DNA from: Linnemannia schmuckeri
Taxonomy: Eukaryota; Mortierellomycota; Mortierellomycetes; Mortierellales; Mortierellaceae
DNA: 64,000 bases
NCBI GenBank assembly: GCA_029449235.1
Contig: JANATG010000006.1
Span: 930,001 to 994,000 of the forward strand
Reading direction: 5' to 3'
The notes under the pieces: generated by a model
The model's input: only the letters and a program-made list of their open reading frames with translations
Database searches by the model: none
Told to the model about the DNA's origin: nothing
Program-made: the position numbers and the translations under genes
In this document: one piece after another, positions 45,529 to 58,040 of the stretch
How the letters are laid out: every line of letters begins with the position of its first letter
Position numbering within the stretch: the first letter of the stretch is position 1

Positions 45529-48500
45529 TTAAGGAGACATGGGGTTCTCAGAACGGATCCTTCGCATGCCGCCTTGAGGGATCGGCGGTTGTCCTTGCTG
45601 ATGCTGGTGGCTCAAGGGAGAAGGAGGCATGGGGCCCATACCAGGCGTGCCCGGAGGGCTCAACGGTCCAACAGGCGATCCGAGTCCGTGCATTGGGATT
45701 GGCGGCTGTTGATGTTGCTGCATATGCTGCATATGTTGTTGCTGAGGTCCAGGTCCTGGTCCCCAGTTGTTGGTCATGGGCCGCTGGTGATGCGACATTT
45801 GTGACATCTGTCTCTGAGGGCCTCCATTCGAGCCAGGAGGAGGTCCACCTGATCCGGGAGGACCCATCATCATAGGGCGAGGAGGGTTACCGGCCAGGGG
45901 AGGGTTCATGGCCTGCCGACCATTGTAGTCATAGTGGTACTGCTGGGGTCCCAAGAACTCACCAGTCACAACTTCCGATTTAGAGTCACCGTCGGTGTAC
46001 ATGCTTGTAGGAGTACCGGTCTGGGCACGAAGAAAGGGTGAGGTTCCTTGGACACGTTGACGCTCGGCACGTTCGATACGCTTGACTTGACGGACACGGG
46101 CCTTTTCGTAATCGTCCCACCGCTTCAAGGGCACCCTGGAGGAATCAAACATACCGTCGGCGTTGCCGTGAGCTTCGCCCTTGGCCTCTCCGGCGACCTT
46201 ACGGGTCTCTCCCCAGGAGAAGTCGTCAAAGTGCCAGTAGGCGTAGAGGGGGAGGACAAAGTTCCAGACGGGGAGGGCCAAGAGGTAAACAAACATCCAG
46301 GCGATGTAGATCAGCTTACGGGTGGTCAGAAGAATCAAGATCGCGGGCATGGTCAGGACAAAGACGAGGAGGATGAGAGGTGCGGCCTGGGCGAGATTGG
46401 TGATCTGCATGACGGACAGGTTGACGATCAAGACGACGGTGAGGATCATGGCGACAGGGAGGACGACGGTACCGATCAATTCCATGAGAATGACAAACTG
46501 CATCGAGAAGCAGAAGGTTCCACACAAGTTGCGGACCAGGACCAGTTCCAGCAGGTTATGGATTGTAGAGTTAATCCAGCGACGACGCTGAGAGAGGAGG
46601 ACATTGAACTCGTCGGGGACGACCGTCTTGCAGATAGCCTGGGGCATGAACATCATCTTGCGATTGGGGAAGTTGCGGAGCATCAGTGTGGTCAAGAAGC
46701 GATCCTCACCAAGCAATAACAAGTTCTTTTGGTGCAGGGTCTCGACAATGTTCTGAGAGTATTCCTGGACGATTTCGGGCTTGGTGATGATCGGCACCCA
46801 GTCGTCGCCCTTGCGGGCCTTGAGACGGTACATACAGAAGCATCCGGGCAGACAGGTCACACCTCCAAAGACAGACTCGAAGCCCTTTCCGAGATGGTGA
46901 GAAATGTAGTACTCAAAGACTTGGATCGCCGTCACCCACGATTGACGCTTATTCGCAATCTTGGTTTCACCACAGAGACCCATAATCAACGGATCGTTGT
47001 TCATACAGTTCATCAACAGACGGAGCGACGAAGGGTAGACCTTGGTATCGGCATCGACCATGAGTACAATCTCAAACTTGTCCGGGGTGACTTGCATCAA
47101 GTGCTGGATCTTGCGGAAGAGTTCATAGTCTAGGGGGGTCATCCGGTCGTTATAGGTGACGCGCGAGAAAAAGTTCATCAGGATCAACTGCGAATCGCGC
47201 TTGCCTCGGTTTCCGGCCTTGGGCTTCTCGTGCTCTTCCTCGTTTCCGCATTTCACCACAAGGACAGTGGGGACACGACGGTTCTTCCAGCGAAAATAAC
47301 CTGCATAGACCTTGGCACGGTTGTGTTGCTTTGATCCAGCAGCGACAGCAATGTAGGATTGAGGGGTGGGGTCGGAATCAAAGGCAGGGTCGAGTTCCAT
47401 GAGACTAGAGCAAATTTCAGGTGTTGAACGGTCGTTTCCTGATCCTGTAATGATGCCGTCGCAGATAATGAACAGCAGCTTCTTGTTGTCGGGGTACTCG
47501 GTCGCAGCCAGGGACTCGATGGTGGTTCGGAGCGAGGACTCGCCCTCAGAGTAACAAGTGACCAAGAGACATGTGTGCAGATCCTGAATAGAGGCGTTGC
47601 TGGGGCCACTAGGGGCGCGTGCCAAAGGGTTGTTATTTCCGTTCAGGTTCTTGCCGCTGGGGTCCTTGTTGTTGGGGATCGTCGTTGCAGAAGATGCGGC
47701 CGAGGCCAGAGTCTGGACCTTGGACTTGGATGGAGGCTTAGCCAACTTGGCAGACAGGAACCAGTCAAAAATAATCGCCATCGCAAAACGCGACATCACA
47801 ATGCCCAGGACAACCGTCAACGAGACAAACATAAACAAATCCGAAGCAAAACAACCTGGCGTCGCCTTGTCGATATATCCAGCGCCAAACTTCTCGACCA
47901 AACACGAAGCCGATTCCTTGAGTGATTCCCGTCGAAAGAACACCTTGGTCGCATCTCGTCCACCCTCCGGCCGGGGCGCATTACGAACGTTTCTCAAGAC
48001 CGTATCCAGCTCGTCGTCGGGGATCGGGTTCTTGTACATGGCAAAGTACCGGTCAAGGTTGAGGACGTTACCATCAATGACCATATAGTTGACCAGCTCG
48101 GGCATCGCCATCTGTCCCCAATCGTATCCTGCCTTGCGGCCCTCCGAAGGGCGGATGTTGAACTCTCTGAGCAAGGTGTCACGGTTGACTGTGAAGTTGT
48201 TGTAGCATCCACCGGGCGCGAGACAGTTATCAAATTTGGCGGCCGCGCTAGTGAGTGTGACGCAGCTGGGGGTGTCCTTGGTGCGGCGGAAGAGGTTACT
48301 GACATCCTGACCAGGCGTAAGATCCTCAAGATGAAATCCGTTGGGAAACTTTGTTCCTGGAAGATTAAAATCATAAATGTTTCCATGAATACCATATCGA
48401 CCTAACATAATGTAGACAATGAGCGTTTTTTTAGTTAGTTGGTCAATGTACGGTTGTGTCAGGTTGCGTTTTCCCGAAGTATTGTTCTGAATGAGCGAGC

Positions 48501-50246
48501 AAGAGGGGAGGGGGTAATTGGATAAGATAAAGTAATAGATAACTGAGAAAAAAGAAGGACGAGAAGAGAGCAGTGGAAGTAATAAAAACAAAGGCGTGTG
48601 AATCAGCCTTATTATTGGGCTCGAGATCTGCCTCTTTGTCTGAGGATCTGAGTGTTGAGAGTGTAGTGCTGTATGTATATTTAGAGGCGTATCATTGCAA
48701 GGGAGGGCTGGGGAGGGGAGCAACACATCAGCGAGTTGGAGCACTAATTTCGGACTTTGGATCCAGCTGGTTTGTGACAGGGGCACAGGTCAATAGGGAC
48801 TTTAACAGAGTCTCTGACGGTGTCTAAGACCGCCTGACTGACGGACTGACCAGCCAGGGCCAAAGGGCACTACACTTTTTTTCGCCTATGTATCTGTCGA
48901 CTTTCACAGCTTGACAACTCTTTTTCTGAATTTCAGATCCACTGCCATTGACGAGAGTTGTAGAAGATATGAAAAAGGGGAGGACAAAGCAGGAAAGAGG
49001 ATGGGATGAAAACAGGGGTAAAGCGCAGGGCAACCAGGGGAGAGGAGAGAGATGCGATGTGGTTGTGTGCAACTGCACCTTAAAAATAACCCACAGCGGA
49101 AAAAAATAAAGCAAAGCAGCGCCCTGACCCTCCTTCTAATCCTTCCTCCTCGGCCAACCCGTCTGACTCCTGTTGAGATCCCTTTTTGGCACCTTATCGG
49201 AGAGGATCCACAAACAAAATGACGCACGACCGCTGCTTTTGTGTACGTATCGGGAATATTATAAAAAAAAAAACATTCGTCGATGTTCGGCGTGGTCTGT
49301 TGTTGACAACTCTTTGAGTCTGCCTTCAGCTCCATCTTTGCTGTGGTCGTTTCTTGATATGTCCGAAAGTTGTTGCTCCTCCCTTGTATAGCGCCACCCA
49401 GAAGAAAAAAGGGCCTGTTCATTCAGGACCAATTGCTGGTAACAGCAGTTGCGTAAACATGTACTCTTCTCCCTTCATTGTGCTTTTTTTGTTTGTTTTC
49501 CGTCGTACCACAGAACGAATATCGCAAAATTAAATATAAATCAAAATGTGGCCCACACACACAGACATACACACACCTCCTTGTGTATTTTTGTTTGTTG
49601 CAGTTGCCCAGCTCTTCTCGCTCTATTTCCGCCCGCCCCATGGTCGATGGGCTTGGGCAATTGCGTTGCAATTTTTTTTATATCTTTTTATCCGCGCGTG
49701 CCCCTGCCTTCGCAATTGTTATGGATTTGTGTACTTGATGAGAAAGAGAGCAGTAGTAGGCTATGTTATACATCTATAGCCATAGACCATGTATATCATG
49801 CTTCATTTCTTACCTTGAGAAAGCCCATCGCCATAACGAACAAAGGTCTGAGCACCCTGTCTCTGGTCCTTGGGACAGAGCAAGAAGGAGAAGCCGATAG
49901 TCAAGAAGGCAACCATCCCTCCGATCAAGAGAATAATGACACAGAGAGTGACCTTCTCTCTCCAAGCCTGTTGAACCTGCTTGTCGGGCATGCCGCACAT
50001 CTTTAGCAGAGGAGGCAAAGCCCAGCAGGTGGTGATCCGAGAGCAGATAACCCAACAAGAGGCTGGTTCGTCCTCTTTACGCTTCTTGAACATGGTCTCT
50101 GGTGTCTGAAATCGATCGGGACGAGAGAGCGTCTTGCCACGGTTGAGCGTGCCTCCTCTCCGGATAGTTCCATGCGACTGGAGGCCGCCGCCTCCCTGCT
50201 GCATCGTTGTTGACCGTCCTCCTGGTCCGCTGGGCATGCCGGACAT
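45529..50246 (-). CDS. CHS3: Chitin synthase, class IV type
   Basis: Two exons, 50246-49814 and 48401-45529, phase 1 (GTAAGA donor, GTTAG acceptor), 1101 residues. The enzyme polymerises GlcNAc from UDP-GlcNAc into chitin at the plasma membrane. Exon 1 gives a basic cytosolic start (SGMPSGPGG) and the class IV-like N-terminal membrane region (QQAWREKVTLCVIILLIGGM, ending FSFLLCP). Exon 2 starts with a cytochrome-b5-like segment (GNIYDFNLPGTKFPNGFHLE), a second membrane helix, then the GT2 core: TCYSEGESSLRTTIESL, MVDADTKVYP (about 592), GEDRFLTTLML (about 709) and QRRRWINSTIHN (about 748), then C-terminal helices. A long Gln/Pro/Gly/Met-rich tail (about 960-1101) ends RRIRSENPMSP. No myosin motor domain, which rules out class V/VII. 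The 1412-base intron separates the N-terminal exon from the catalytic exon; both parts match the family, so I join them. Confidence 0.9.
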
Positions 50247-50726
50247 TATATATAGGATATATTATTGTTGTAAGCTGATGTTGCTGCTGCTGTAGTTGCT
50301 GTTGTTGCTGCTGCTGTAGTTGCTGTTGTTGCTGCTGCTGTAGTTGCTGTTGTTGCTGCTGCTGCTGTTGTTGTAGTCGTAGTTGGTTATTATTGTTGAT
50401 GGCAGTAGTAACAGTCCCTGATTTCCTGAGGATTGCGGTTAGGAATTCTGTTTTGAGTGTGGCTGTATTACTGTTGAATGGTGATAAATGGGGTGGACAA
50501 TGGAAGAAAAAGGAAGGGGAAAGAAGGTAAGGAGTGCAAGGAGTGGGTGCGTCGCAGGTGTGTCGATAATGTGGACTTGAAGCAGAGTGTAAAAATAATG
50601 TTCGGGAGAGTGTGTACGAGTAAGTGAGTGTGAGAGAGAGAAACCTGCTGAAGCGAGAGAAGAAAGGAAAATGAAGAACGGGAAAGAGAAGAAAGAAGAA
50701 GAGATATAGGGATCGAAGGAAGTAAG

Positions 50727-50766
<40 letters not shown>

Positions 50767-53700
50767 CAAGGGTAAAAAGCTCAGATGTATGAGTGCAGGC
50801 TGTACTCTTTTTTTTTTTTTTGGGTTCTATTCTTTCTTCCGGCTGTGAATGCAGAAGGTGAATGAAAGAATGGAGTAAGAAGGAGTGCGGGTGAGAGAAT
50901 GGATCAGTTTTTTCCTGCTGCAGTATGACCCCTGGGCGAGAGTTGATGGAGGGCTGAGGGTAAGGAAGGGTGAATGCAGAAAAGGGAATAAAGAAAAAAA
51001 AAAAAAAAAAAAAGAAAGAAAGAAAGAAAGAACGAAAGAAAGAGGAGTGAAGTGCGTAAGAATAGAAAAAGGAAAGAAAGAGGAGGGAAACAAGGAAAGG
51101 AGCTGAAAGAGCGGGAGTGAAAAAAAATAAGAACAAATGAAAGAATGAAAGGAAATGGGCCACAGTCAGTAACAACAACCGACAACAAACAACAATAACA
51201 AAGAGACAGAGAAAGAGAGGACCCGCACCTCGTTCAATCACAACTGCAACTATCATCCAGGCACCAAATCGGCGACCTTATTTTTCATAATTTATTTTTG
51301 ATGGTCTTGGATTGGTCTCGCATCAGTGTCTCTAACAAGCCTTAAGCAGACTGGGTTCCGTCAGGAACCATCACTACCATCATCATCATCATCACCATCA
51401 CTATCACTACAATCATCAATGAACCTGACCAGCCCTCCTGTTGTGATGTATCCACTGAATGATAATGAATGAGGGTGAGCAAGGAAGCCATCTCCGCCCT
51501 ATTTTAAAAAAGCTTTTTTCAACAAGCAAAAATAAACATGGGAAGGGTCCATGTGGACATAATTCCCAGCCCATTGCCACTCGCGAAATCCACATACTTC
51601 ACACGGCACATTTCATTGTACACCACACAATGAACAACCTATAAAAACAAACAATAATATAAACCAAGCCATCATCGTCTGTGATATGTGGTATGTAAGT
51701 TGTAGCTTGCAGGCCATAGTAATGAGGGATCAGCCATTCCTCATTCCTGATCCACCCAACCGGAAATGGAACCAGGTCAGATCAACATCACAGAACCCTT
51801 TTTTTTTATAACTGTCATAAGGATGGAAACAAAGAAAGAAATAATAATAAAAGAAGGTTTTTCTCTCTCGAATAATAAGCAATTGAACTGTCTGTCTCCG
51901 TCTTTGTATTACTCCTGTTGAATTATGCTGGGTGAGAATCATGGAGATAATAAGGAACAGCCGATGAAGGAATACAGAATCTGAGAACCCTTCCTTTTTG
52001 CTATTGCCATGTTACTCGCACGATATACCATTGATCGTCGTAAGTAGCCAACAGAGACCATGCTCATTTATGTTGCTTGGTGAATGCATGGGTGCTGTGG
52101 ATATGCGTATCAGATCGCATGGAAACATCAGAGAAAAAAGATGTAAAGTGCAGGCTAAACACAACTGCTCCTTCGCTTGCAGTTGTTTCCTACATGCGTC
52201 TTCTGTCTCTACCACATGGCAGACTCGAATTAACGTTCTCCCGTTTGCCCTATCACCACCACAGCAACAACTACAACACTCCCTACCTATCCTTAATCCG
52301 CCGCTGCCCCAGCCTCGATCTAAACAAGATGATGAATACCCCTGCCTTAGACCTAAATATTCGTCGCTGCGCTAGCGCAAGCATATAATCAATTGCAAAA
52401 GAATAAAAATAGCGTCTCTGAATGTGGATATATGTGAGTGCGTGCTCTCAGTGCGATGCGTTTTCTTTTCGATGCAAACAGTATTCTTGCCATTATCTTT
52501 CTCATTTGCTCGCTGAACCTTCTCGCACATCGTGCTCATCTTTTTTGACTGACTGGGCAAGAAAAACAAAGAAATGAAATGAACGGACCGGGGCATGGCC
52601 CTTCTCTCGCTCGCTGCTCACTTTCTTTTCCTGGTCCCTCTCCCTCCTTTTCCCTGGTGTTACACCTTTGATTTTTCTGCTCGCGTGCCTTCCTTTTCAT
52701 GCCCTATCCCCTGCGCCCTTGCATTTTTGCTCTCATTGTTTGTTTATCATATCTCCCTCACTCTCTCAATGGGCCTCATTGTTGTTCCGCTTCTTGGCTC
52801 TTTGTGTGCTTCTCCCTACCTCTCTTCCTATCGATCTCTTGCTTCATCCCTCCCCGACTGTAGTTTTTTCGCCGACAACCAACTTCATTAACTTCGCTCA
52901 GAGAACCACGCTCAACTCTAAGACAATTGATAAATCAAGTCACCCTATACCCCCAAAAGCGTCCCTTACCTTTCCTTCTTTGCTTTAGTCAGAAACAGAC
53001 CGACCATCGATCGATCTTATCGACACGACGTATGTAGTATATGTGTATATGTGCTCCTCGGGTTTCATAGATCGTCCAAGGGTGTAGTAAGGAAAAGGGG
53101 GCGAGAAAGAAGACAGCTTTGCATATTTTTTCAGTTGGCAACCAGATCAAGGGGTCCAGCTAATCGCGATCCTCTCTGACTGGACCGTAATAAATAAAAA
53201 AAGGGTCAGCTCTCTTTTCCCGTTAATACAGAATAGAACCAAAACAACAACTATCGTCCCAGACTATCTTTTGTTTGTTCTCAGAAAAAAAAGTAAAAAG
53301 TGTACACTTTTTGTTTGTTCTTCAATTCGCCCATAGTGTTGGAAGAAGATCGCCAATGTTACCCTTCCTCGTGGTTGTGGTCATCGTCGTCTTTCTTTGG
53401 TTCTTGACGTTATGTCGATCGATCACCGAACCAAACTGTGTTATTTTTGGGATCATATGAGCTTATCATCACAAACAAAATACGATTACCGCTCCACTTC
53501 ATCGTCATCAAGCAGGTCTGCATCCGGGTCAAAAGTCGCTTCCTGTCGACGAGCTCGTTTACGCGGTCGATTAGCTAGAATTGTGTATATACCTATCCTC
53601 CTATGTTCGACTTTCTAATGACTAAGGCTTGGCTCCTCCCGCTTGGCATTTGTCTCTCCTACATCATCTATGTTGTCCAACATGCTCTGCCTTGACTGAA

Positions 53701-53923
53701 GATGATGAGAGACAAGTTATACAGCTGAGAACAAGGATAACAGCATTTGCGATGCAGGACAATTCGTCGACTTTTGACTGGAAAAATTCCGCATCCATTG
53801 GACGTTTGAATTACACAGAATCACAGAAAAAAAGCAGAGCAAAACGATCAAGGAGGAGACAACCAGCAAAAAAATAAAGACCCTTTTAAGCCCACTTTTA
53901 AAGGAACAAAAAAACTCACCAAC
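50247..53923. other. 3.7 kb divergent intergenic region
   Basis: 50247-51250 is the promoter and leader side of the chitin synthase: CAG/CAA repeat, purine-rich plus strand, and A homopolymers including 50727-50764 (38 bases) and one near 50993-51013. 51250-53923 has a CAT repeat near 51370-51420 and a CT-rich stretch at 52600-52870 that is not followed by a good start codon. I see no gene. Confidence 0.5.
50281..50373. repeat. CAG/CAA repeat, 24-base higher-order unit, in the chitin synthase leader
   Basis: Tandem array of a 24-base unit (three to four copies) made of CAG and CAA triplets on the minus strand, 35 bases before the chitin synthase ATG and in a different frame. It is untranslated unless an upstream start is used. 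Confidence 0.8.
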
Positions 53924-55746
53924 ATGGATCAAGCCGACAACGAACAATGTAAGTCCAGCAATTGCCATGGTTCCCCCACTCCAACAACCTCAAGGATCTA
54001 ATCAGTGTCTTATTTCTTTTTTGCGATAGTGGTGGTAGGTCAAGATGCGAGGGATAAAAGGAGACGTCTGCTGAAATGGTTGTCTATCGGACTGGCTGTG
54101 CTCGCCGTCATCGCTATATCCGTCGCTATTGCTTATCCTCTCGCCAAACGACCTCCAACCACCGTGGACATTAACGACACCCGCGTGCACCTTGAATGCG
54201 GAGAAGGAGAAGGCAATATGACGACCGAGGCTATCATCGAAGCTACTGCCTTTGATGTGGACCATGTCACAGTCTAAATTACCGAATCCCTTGTCTCTGC
54301 CCGCGTGGACTACAGCCACAAGGATAAGGTCTTTGATCCTGTAACCAAGTTTGATACCCTCCAGAGCGACACTGGCACACTTGCCAGGTACAGGGTGGGA
54401 TCCAAATACCACCCCGAAGACAGCGCCCATTTCAAAGTGTTGATCTCGATTCCACGCCTTTTCGGCGGTGAGCTCACAACCGACGGGATGACACTTGATA
54501 TCAAGACCTGGCATCTAGGGAATGCCAACCTCCGTCTGTTGCATCTCTCGACAGATGTCGGACATATCACGATCCATAACGGGACCCGGATCGGCCCAGA
54601 GTACCGAATTAACCAGCGGGCCATGCACACCAAAGCCTTCTACGCCAACATACGCCAACGAGGATCCATCCATTTCGATTCCCCCATGGCGGCCGCACAA
54701 TTCTCTCGAGATTTCCATGCCCACCTCGAGACCCGAGAGGGTGATATTACCTTTGATGCTTTGACCAATATGTTTAAGGCCTATCCCCCTGACGAACCGT
54801 GGTTTCCAACAGACCTGCCGGAAAGGCTTCATTACTTCAATTTTGTCGCCCACAAGGGTAACATCCACTTTGATATCCAATCCGATGGAATTTTCCTTGG
54901 ACTGTGGTATGGTGGCATGACCAAGATTGACGCCAGGGCAGACTCGGGTTCGGTTCAAGGAAATTTCAGAATCGGCTGGCTCGTCAATACGTTTGTTGAC
55001 ATGCAAGCGACTCAAGGATGTGACCTGCGCCTGGTAAGACACCAACTCTCAAGAAAAGGAACACAAATGTCGATTATTATTTTTTCTGGCTCTCACTAAA
55101 GCACTCTATCCTCTCTTCTTACCCTTCTTCTTCGATTATCCTTTTTTTTCTGCAATGAGACAGTCCAATAACTTCGTAGGTCCCTTGACTTTGATCTCGT
55201 CCACAGGGAACACAACCGTAGTGCCTAGCCCAAACAACACAGACGTCTTTAAGGATTTACGACCTCCTCAGCGCGGACTGAAATACATCGTCAAATCCGA
55301 GAACGGCAAGCCCCCCCCCCCCCCTTATTGACATTGTGAGCCTCAAGACCAGGGATAGCAATGCTGGAATCTACTTTGAGGATTATGTCTATCAGGATGA
55401 TGACCATGGAAACGTAACTACGATTCGACATTGATAGCTTTCATAAATAAGAGTTATAAAACCGTCTTTTTTTTTTGTGTGTGTAACAGAAACAAGTATT
55501 ATGGAGGCGGGGTCGATGTAGCCTATGTTACTATTGTCGATCAAAACGTTGGTAAAAAAATAACGAAATGGTTCATGCATGGAACAAAAAAATGCAAATG
55601 AAGTGGAAGATGGGTCACATTTTCAATATATTTGAGATATATAGTTGCCTCTGAACCATCTAAACTATGTCCGTTTTAAGTACCCATCATGCCCAGTACT
55701 TCCCGACCATGACCACCAAGTTGTCACTACAATTTGGGAACAATAA
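53924..55746 (+). pseudogene. Broken type II membrane protein gene with large extracellular domain
   Basis: Visible exons: 53924-53948 (M-D-Q-A-D-N-E-Q), 54030-55033, 55164-55413, about 55490-55551, and possibly one after 55645. The reading frame encodes a short cytosolic N-terminus, a basic run (DKRRRLLKW), a transmembrane anchor (WLSIGLAVLAVIAISVAIAY) and about 330 residues outside. These are rich in alternating hydrophobic residues with repeated GDITFDA / GNIHFDIQ / GSIHFDS motifs that look like a beta-solenoid. Two lesions: an in-frame TAA at 54275-54277, after which the same frame stays open for another 250 codons, and a run of 14 C at 55311-55324 after which the protein-like frame shifts by one. 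No intron in the right phase can remove the TAA. I call it a pseudogene; a homopolymer sequencing error could explain the second lesion but not the first. The 3' end is unresolved. I do not recognise the family. Confidence 0.65.
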
Positions 55747-55935
55747 GGCGAAGGTATATATCCGAGTTCCGAACAACCAAGTTGTATGGCTATTTGTTTT
55801 CGTTTTTCAAGCCTTCGCCACACTTATGACGCCAACGTTGATGAAAAATGCCATGAAGTAAGGAACAGCCTGAACAATAGAGGTATATTATATTGAATTA
55901 AAGGGCACAAGGAAGGGGAGGGATGAGAGAGATGT

Positions 55936-56568
55936 CTACGGAGTAGGATTGTTAGGGAACTCATCAGAAAACCGCACATTCCTCTTATCCGGCAGACAGA
56001 ACCAGTACTGAGCAGTCTGCGGGCGGATGGGTGCGCCAGGCATGTACCCTCTCCAGTCGGGCTTGGCACGGAAATAAGTTTCACCTAACCATACAAACCA
56101 GATGCGGGGATTATACAATGTCAGGTTGTAGTGACTGAGGGTAAGCCCAAACCCTTCGGGTCCTTCTGGCATTCCCGGTGACGTTAGGATCTGCATATCC
56201 TTGGTGTCGCGGTGCCAATCAAAGGTGATGGACCAGGTATCGCGTACGGTGAAGGAGATGCGGCTTTCGTACACATCCGGCTCGACAATCCGGGCGATCC
56301 AGAGGATCGTCGAGGGCTTGCATTCATTTGCTTGAGCTTGTAACTTGATGTGGTGCGGTCTTTTTTGATTTGATAGCACAAATAGTTGGAGAAGTGTATT
56401 ATGAGAATCGTGCTGAGTTGTAATCGAAATGACCTCGCGCATTTTTTGCAATCAAGTTGCGAAGCACTAGAAGTCGACTTAGATGACTGAACCATTGAGT
56501 GTGGACACAGTCAGAAGGGCTAAGGTAACGATGGCAACAATGGCCAGAAGGGCAACAAAGCTCTTCAT
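55936..56568 (-). CDS. Small secreted two-cysteine domain protein, minus-strand family member
   Basis: An exon starting at ATG 56568 encodes a signal peptide (MKSFVALLAIVAIVTLALL). The domain exon ends at 55936 and encodes about 125 residues from ECKPSTILWIAR to the end. It has just two cysteines, in CKPST and in YWFC, with RIWFVWLGETYF between them. In-frame stops lie between the exons (about 56480 and onward), so an intron is needed. Several GT and AG choices are possible (for example after 56493 or 56488 to around 56340), and none has a strong consensus, so the junction is not fixed and a defective copy cannot be excluded. The domain matches the C-terminal domain of the stalked protein at 22.6 kb (IWFW-x-G, YWDC) and the tandem genes at 57.5-63.2 kb. 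A charged tail of about 17 residues follows the last Cys. Function unknown; secretion is inferred from the signal peptide. Confidence 0.62.
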
Positions 56569-57077
56569 AGTCGTCTTCGTTTACGCGGATGAGCAACAAA
56601 TTGGTGAGTGTGGTAGTGGCAAAAGCGAGGGCGGTCTGAAGGAAATAAAAAATAGGGGGACAACGACGTTCATATTTATGGTCAACACACGTTCATTCAT
56701 CTGCTTTTTCGTCCAAAAAAGCCATGGTTTGAGTTTGTAATTGGATCAATGGTACTGCGACATGAAGCCGCGAAGGAGGTAAAGGCTCACTGACCCAGCG
56801 TGTGGAGTTTCTGTCTGTTTATTCATACTAGTTCCTGCTTGCTAGTTAGGTAAAAAAGAGCTCGAATGAAGAGTTGTGCTACGCTCGGCATGGAAACTAT
56901 CACTATCACGCACCCAGAGCTGTGCGTTCTGACAGCACCACTACGATCTGGGTGAGCCAATATTGCTAATTCGACCCTAAGAGGAGTTCATTGTCGACCT
57001 TGAATGAATCCACATAGAGGAGCGTCCGCACAGAGCGGAAGAGAGGCGCTATCGCCATATTTTCAAGACCTTACTCT

Positions 57078-57117
<40 letters not shown>

Positions 57118-57484
57118 AGGGGTGGTAACAATAGAAAAAAGAGCAATGGAAAAAAATAGCTTCTGATCACTCCAATAAAATCATCTTCGCCTTCTGCCTT
57201 CAATTTACAGACATATGCTTAATTTTCCTGGACTTTATGTCATTTCTCATTGTCATGCACTTCAACCATCGTCTTAATTTCTTTTCTATTTTTCAATCAA
57301 TCAATTTGGCTTCCTCCTTTTCTTACTCTTCCTTCGTCTGCGACAGCTATCTCCTCCTCCTCCTCCTCCTCCTCCTCCTCTTCGTCTTCTTTTCTTCTTC
57401 ACTAATTCATCCTCCACTATGCACTCTCACTACTTGGCTCATCACCTCCCTTCACTTTAGTACACGCGTCCACTCTATTCTACA
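56569..57484. promoter_or_regulatory. Divergent spacer between minus and plus members of the secreted family
   Basis: 916 bases. TATA-like CATAAATATG on minus at about 56671-56680 serves the minus gene. A 33-base A homopolymer lies at 57082-57114. At 56890-56955 is a sequence with a diverged copy at 60621-60690. A CT-rich leader with CTCCTC repeats (57351-57390) precedes the first plus gene. Confidence 0.5.
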
Positions 57485-58040
57485 ATGAAATTTCCGACCC
57501 TTCTCTTTCTCATGCTGTTCGCAGTTGTCTTTGCTCAGCTCTCAGAAGTGGGAGATGGAACGTGAGTGCCAAAATTTTTCCTTGTTGTGTTGTCTGCAGT
57601 CGCTTTGCATTTTCCGTTCATACAAACACACTTTAACACTCATCTCCTCTCCCATTCTATGCCTCCTTTCCTATACCAGTGATGGCGGCTACCATCAGTC
57701 CGAGATACCGCCGTTAAATTGCAAACCAAGCACGTTGCAATGGATGCACCATTCGACAGAATTGAGAAACTGGACGACTGCCTTCGAGGGCTTTACTCTG
57801 ACAATCCGTAACACCTACCAAGGAAGCATTCCTCCGAGGTCTCCAAAAGTTGGGAAGACCCTCCGATCGCCCGACAAGAAGTTTTCAGTCAAACATGGCG
57901 ATATTACCAAGAATTACAACATGACGTTGACATGGGGAACGCAACAGTTCGAGTTTACCGATATCAATGCCATGCGAACAAAAATGATCGGTAGTAGGTA
58001 TTTGTTTGAGTATGGCTACTGGATTTGCATCAGAGTCTAA
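57485..58040 (+). CDS. Small secreted two-cysteine domain protein, tandem copy 1
   Basis: Two exons, 57485-57561 (77 bases, phase 2, donor GTGAGT) and 57680-58040, 145 residues. Signal peptide about 1-17 (MKFPTLLFLMLFAVVFA). The mature domain has exactly two cysteines, Cys40 (CKPSTLQW) and Cys142 (YWICIRV), which probably clamp the ends of the domain. Between them are alternating beta-like segments: FTLTIRNTYQGSIP, LRSPDKKFSVKHGDIT and LTWGTQQFEF. One N-glycosylation sequon (NMT). Leader CTCTATTCTACA directly before the ATG is shared with copy 3. GGGCATCCAGCTGG lies after the stop and AATAAA at 58230-58235, also shared with siblings. No catalytic motif seen; candidate roles (binding protein, effector-like, surface antigen) are open. 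Confidence 0.8.

Noticed and set aside
50077..50769. Poly-Gln minus frame upstream of the chitin synthase
   Set aside because: The Gln run comes from the CAG/CAA repeat in the leader; it is out of frame with the chitin synthase start and has no supported start of its own.
54270..54325. A tiny intron removing the in-frame TAA of the membrane protein gene
   Set aside because: The best GT...AG pairs give about 16, 50 or 59 bases; they are too short or break the frame, so the stop is a real lesion in this sequence.
1167..57114. Long A homopolymers as tails of retroposed elements
   Set aside because: Six or more runs of 33-45 A were checked; none has a coding remnant or target-site duplication that I can see next to it.
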